Shown in pieces: positions 22,811 to 23,088 of a stretch of DNA of 23,088 nt (position 1 is its first letter; each line of letters begins with the position of its first letter). The notes beneath the pieces were generated by a model. The model was not told the DNA's origin, did no database searches, and saw nothing but the letters and a program-made list of their open reading frames with translations. Source of the DNA: a virus; the IMG/VR virus record IMGVR_UViG_3300043465_000038, positions 1 through 23,088 of that record; one strand, 5' to 3'. Made by a program: the position numbers and the translations under genes.

Positions 22811-23088
22811 TTACTCTTTCTTTTCATTGATGTCATAAAACCAGTCGTCGCCTGCCGACCACTTGCGCGTGCCGTCCACGGTCCACAATTTTCTGGCCGC
22901 TTGAAAGTCAGGGAATTTTGTCTCAGCAGGGATCAGGCTCTGGTCGTACCACAGGCATCGATTGTTGGGCTGGCATGCAAACTGGCCGTTGTCTAAGGCA
23001 ATCCAGTTGAAGCTCTTGTGCTCTTCGGCCTGTTCGGTAAACCCAGTGTCCAGCGCCATCTCATCAGCGCAGAAGTCCACCGTAAACA
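22811..23088 (-). CDS. Phage protein of unknown function (5' partial)
   Basis: The frame is open through the right window edge; a GTG at 23080 is in frame but has no ribosome site before it, so the gene probably begins outside. The visible 91 residues include VDFCADEMALDTGFTEQ, FNWIALDNGQFACQPNNRCLW, FPDFQAARKLWTVDGT and a closing DDWFYDINEKKE, rich in aromatic and acidic residues with three cysteines. No membrane segment or known motif is seen. With the 60-residue gene it forms a convergent minus-strand block that may be part of an early or replication region. Confidence 0.55.
   Translation of the reverse strand, partial: FTVDFCADEMALDTGFTEQAEEHKSFNWIALDNGQFACQPNNRCLWYDQSLIPAETKFPDFQAARKLWTVDGTRKWSAGDDWFYDINEKKE

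Overview
This window is a 23 kb piece of a tailed double-stranded DNA phage, most likely a podovirus-like phage of a Gram-negative bacterium. The basis is a lysis pair (three-TM-type holin and M15 endolysin), followed by a P22-like neck series (adaptor, then a gp10-type stabilisation protein) and a run of very large glycine/glutamine-rich internal virion proteins. Genes are packed with ATGA, TAATG and TGATG overlaps. The heptose genes point to a host that makes LPS. I cannot name the host; an aquatic betaproteobacterium is only a guess from overall style.

Layout. 3-1292: 3' part of a fused sulfotransferase / TPR / GT9-like glycosyltransferase, cut by the window edge. 1289-1909: free-standing GIY-YIG/NUMOD3 homing endonuclease. 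1906-4479: two adjacent RCC1-repeat proteins, each with seven 50-residue blades, probably tail or adhesion proteins. 4512-4901: small tail-associated protein. 4898-8227: accessory sugar/nucleotide cassette (kinase-nucleotidyltransferase fusion, small unknown protein, HldE-type adenylyltransferase, cupin, HldE-type PfkB kinase, HldD epimerase). 8148-10196: two unknown membrane proteins, holin, endolysin. 10201-10230: candidate promoter. 10280-22553: structural genes (adaptor, fibre-like protein, gp10-like protein, small protein, four large internal/ejection-type proteins). 22600-22627: strong rho-independent terminator. 22626-23088: two small convergent genes on the minus strand, the second cut by the window edge.

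How it may work together. The most striking content is a nearly complete branch of ADP-heptose synthesis carried by a phage: separate homologues of the HldE kinase and adenylyltransferase halves plus HldD, with a GT9-like (heptosyltransferase superfamily) enzyme on the same strand upstream. GmhA and GmhB are not in the window; a cupin of the phosphosugar-isomerase type sits between the two HldE halves and could supply an isomerase step. The cassette lies between tail-adhesion genes and lysis genes and appears to be transcribed with late genes, which suggests modification of the host surface or of the virion itself rather than general metabolism. That last step is inference.
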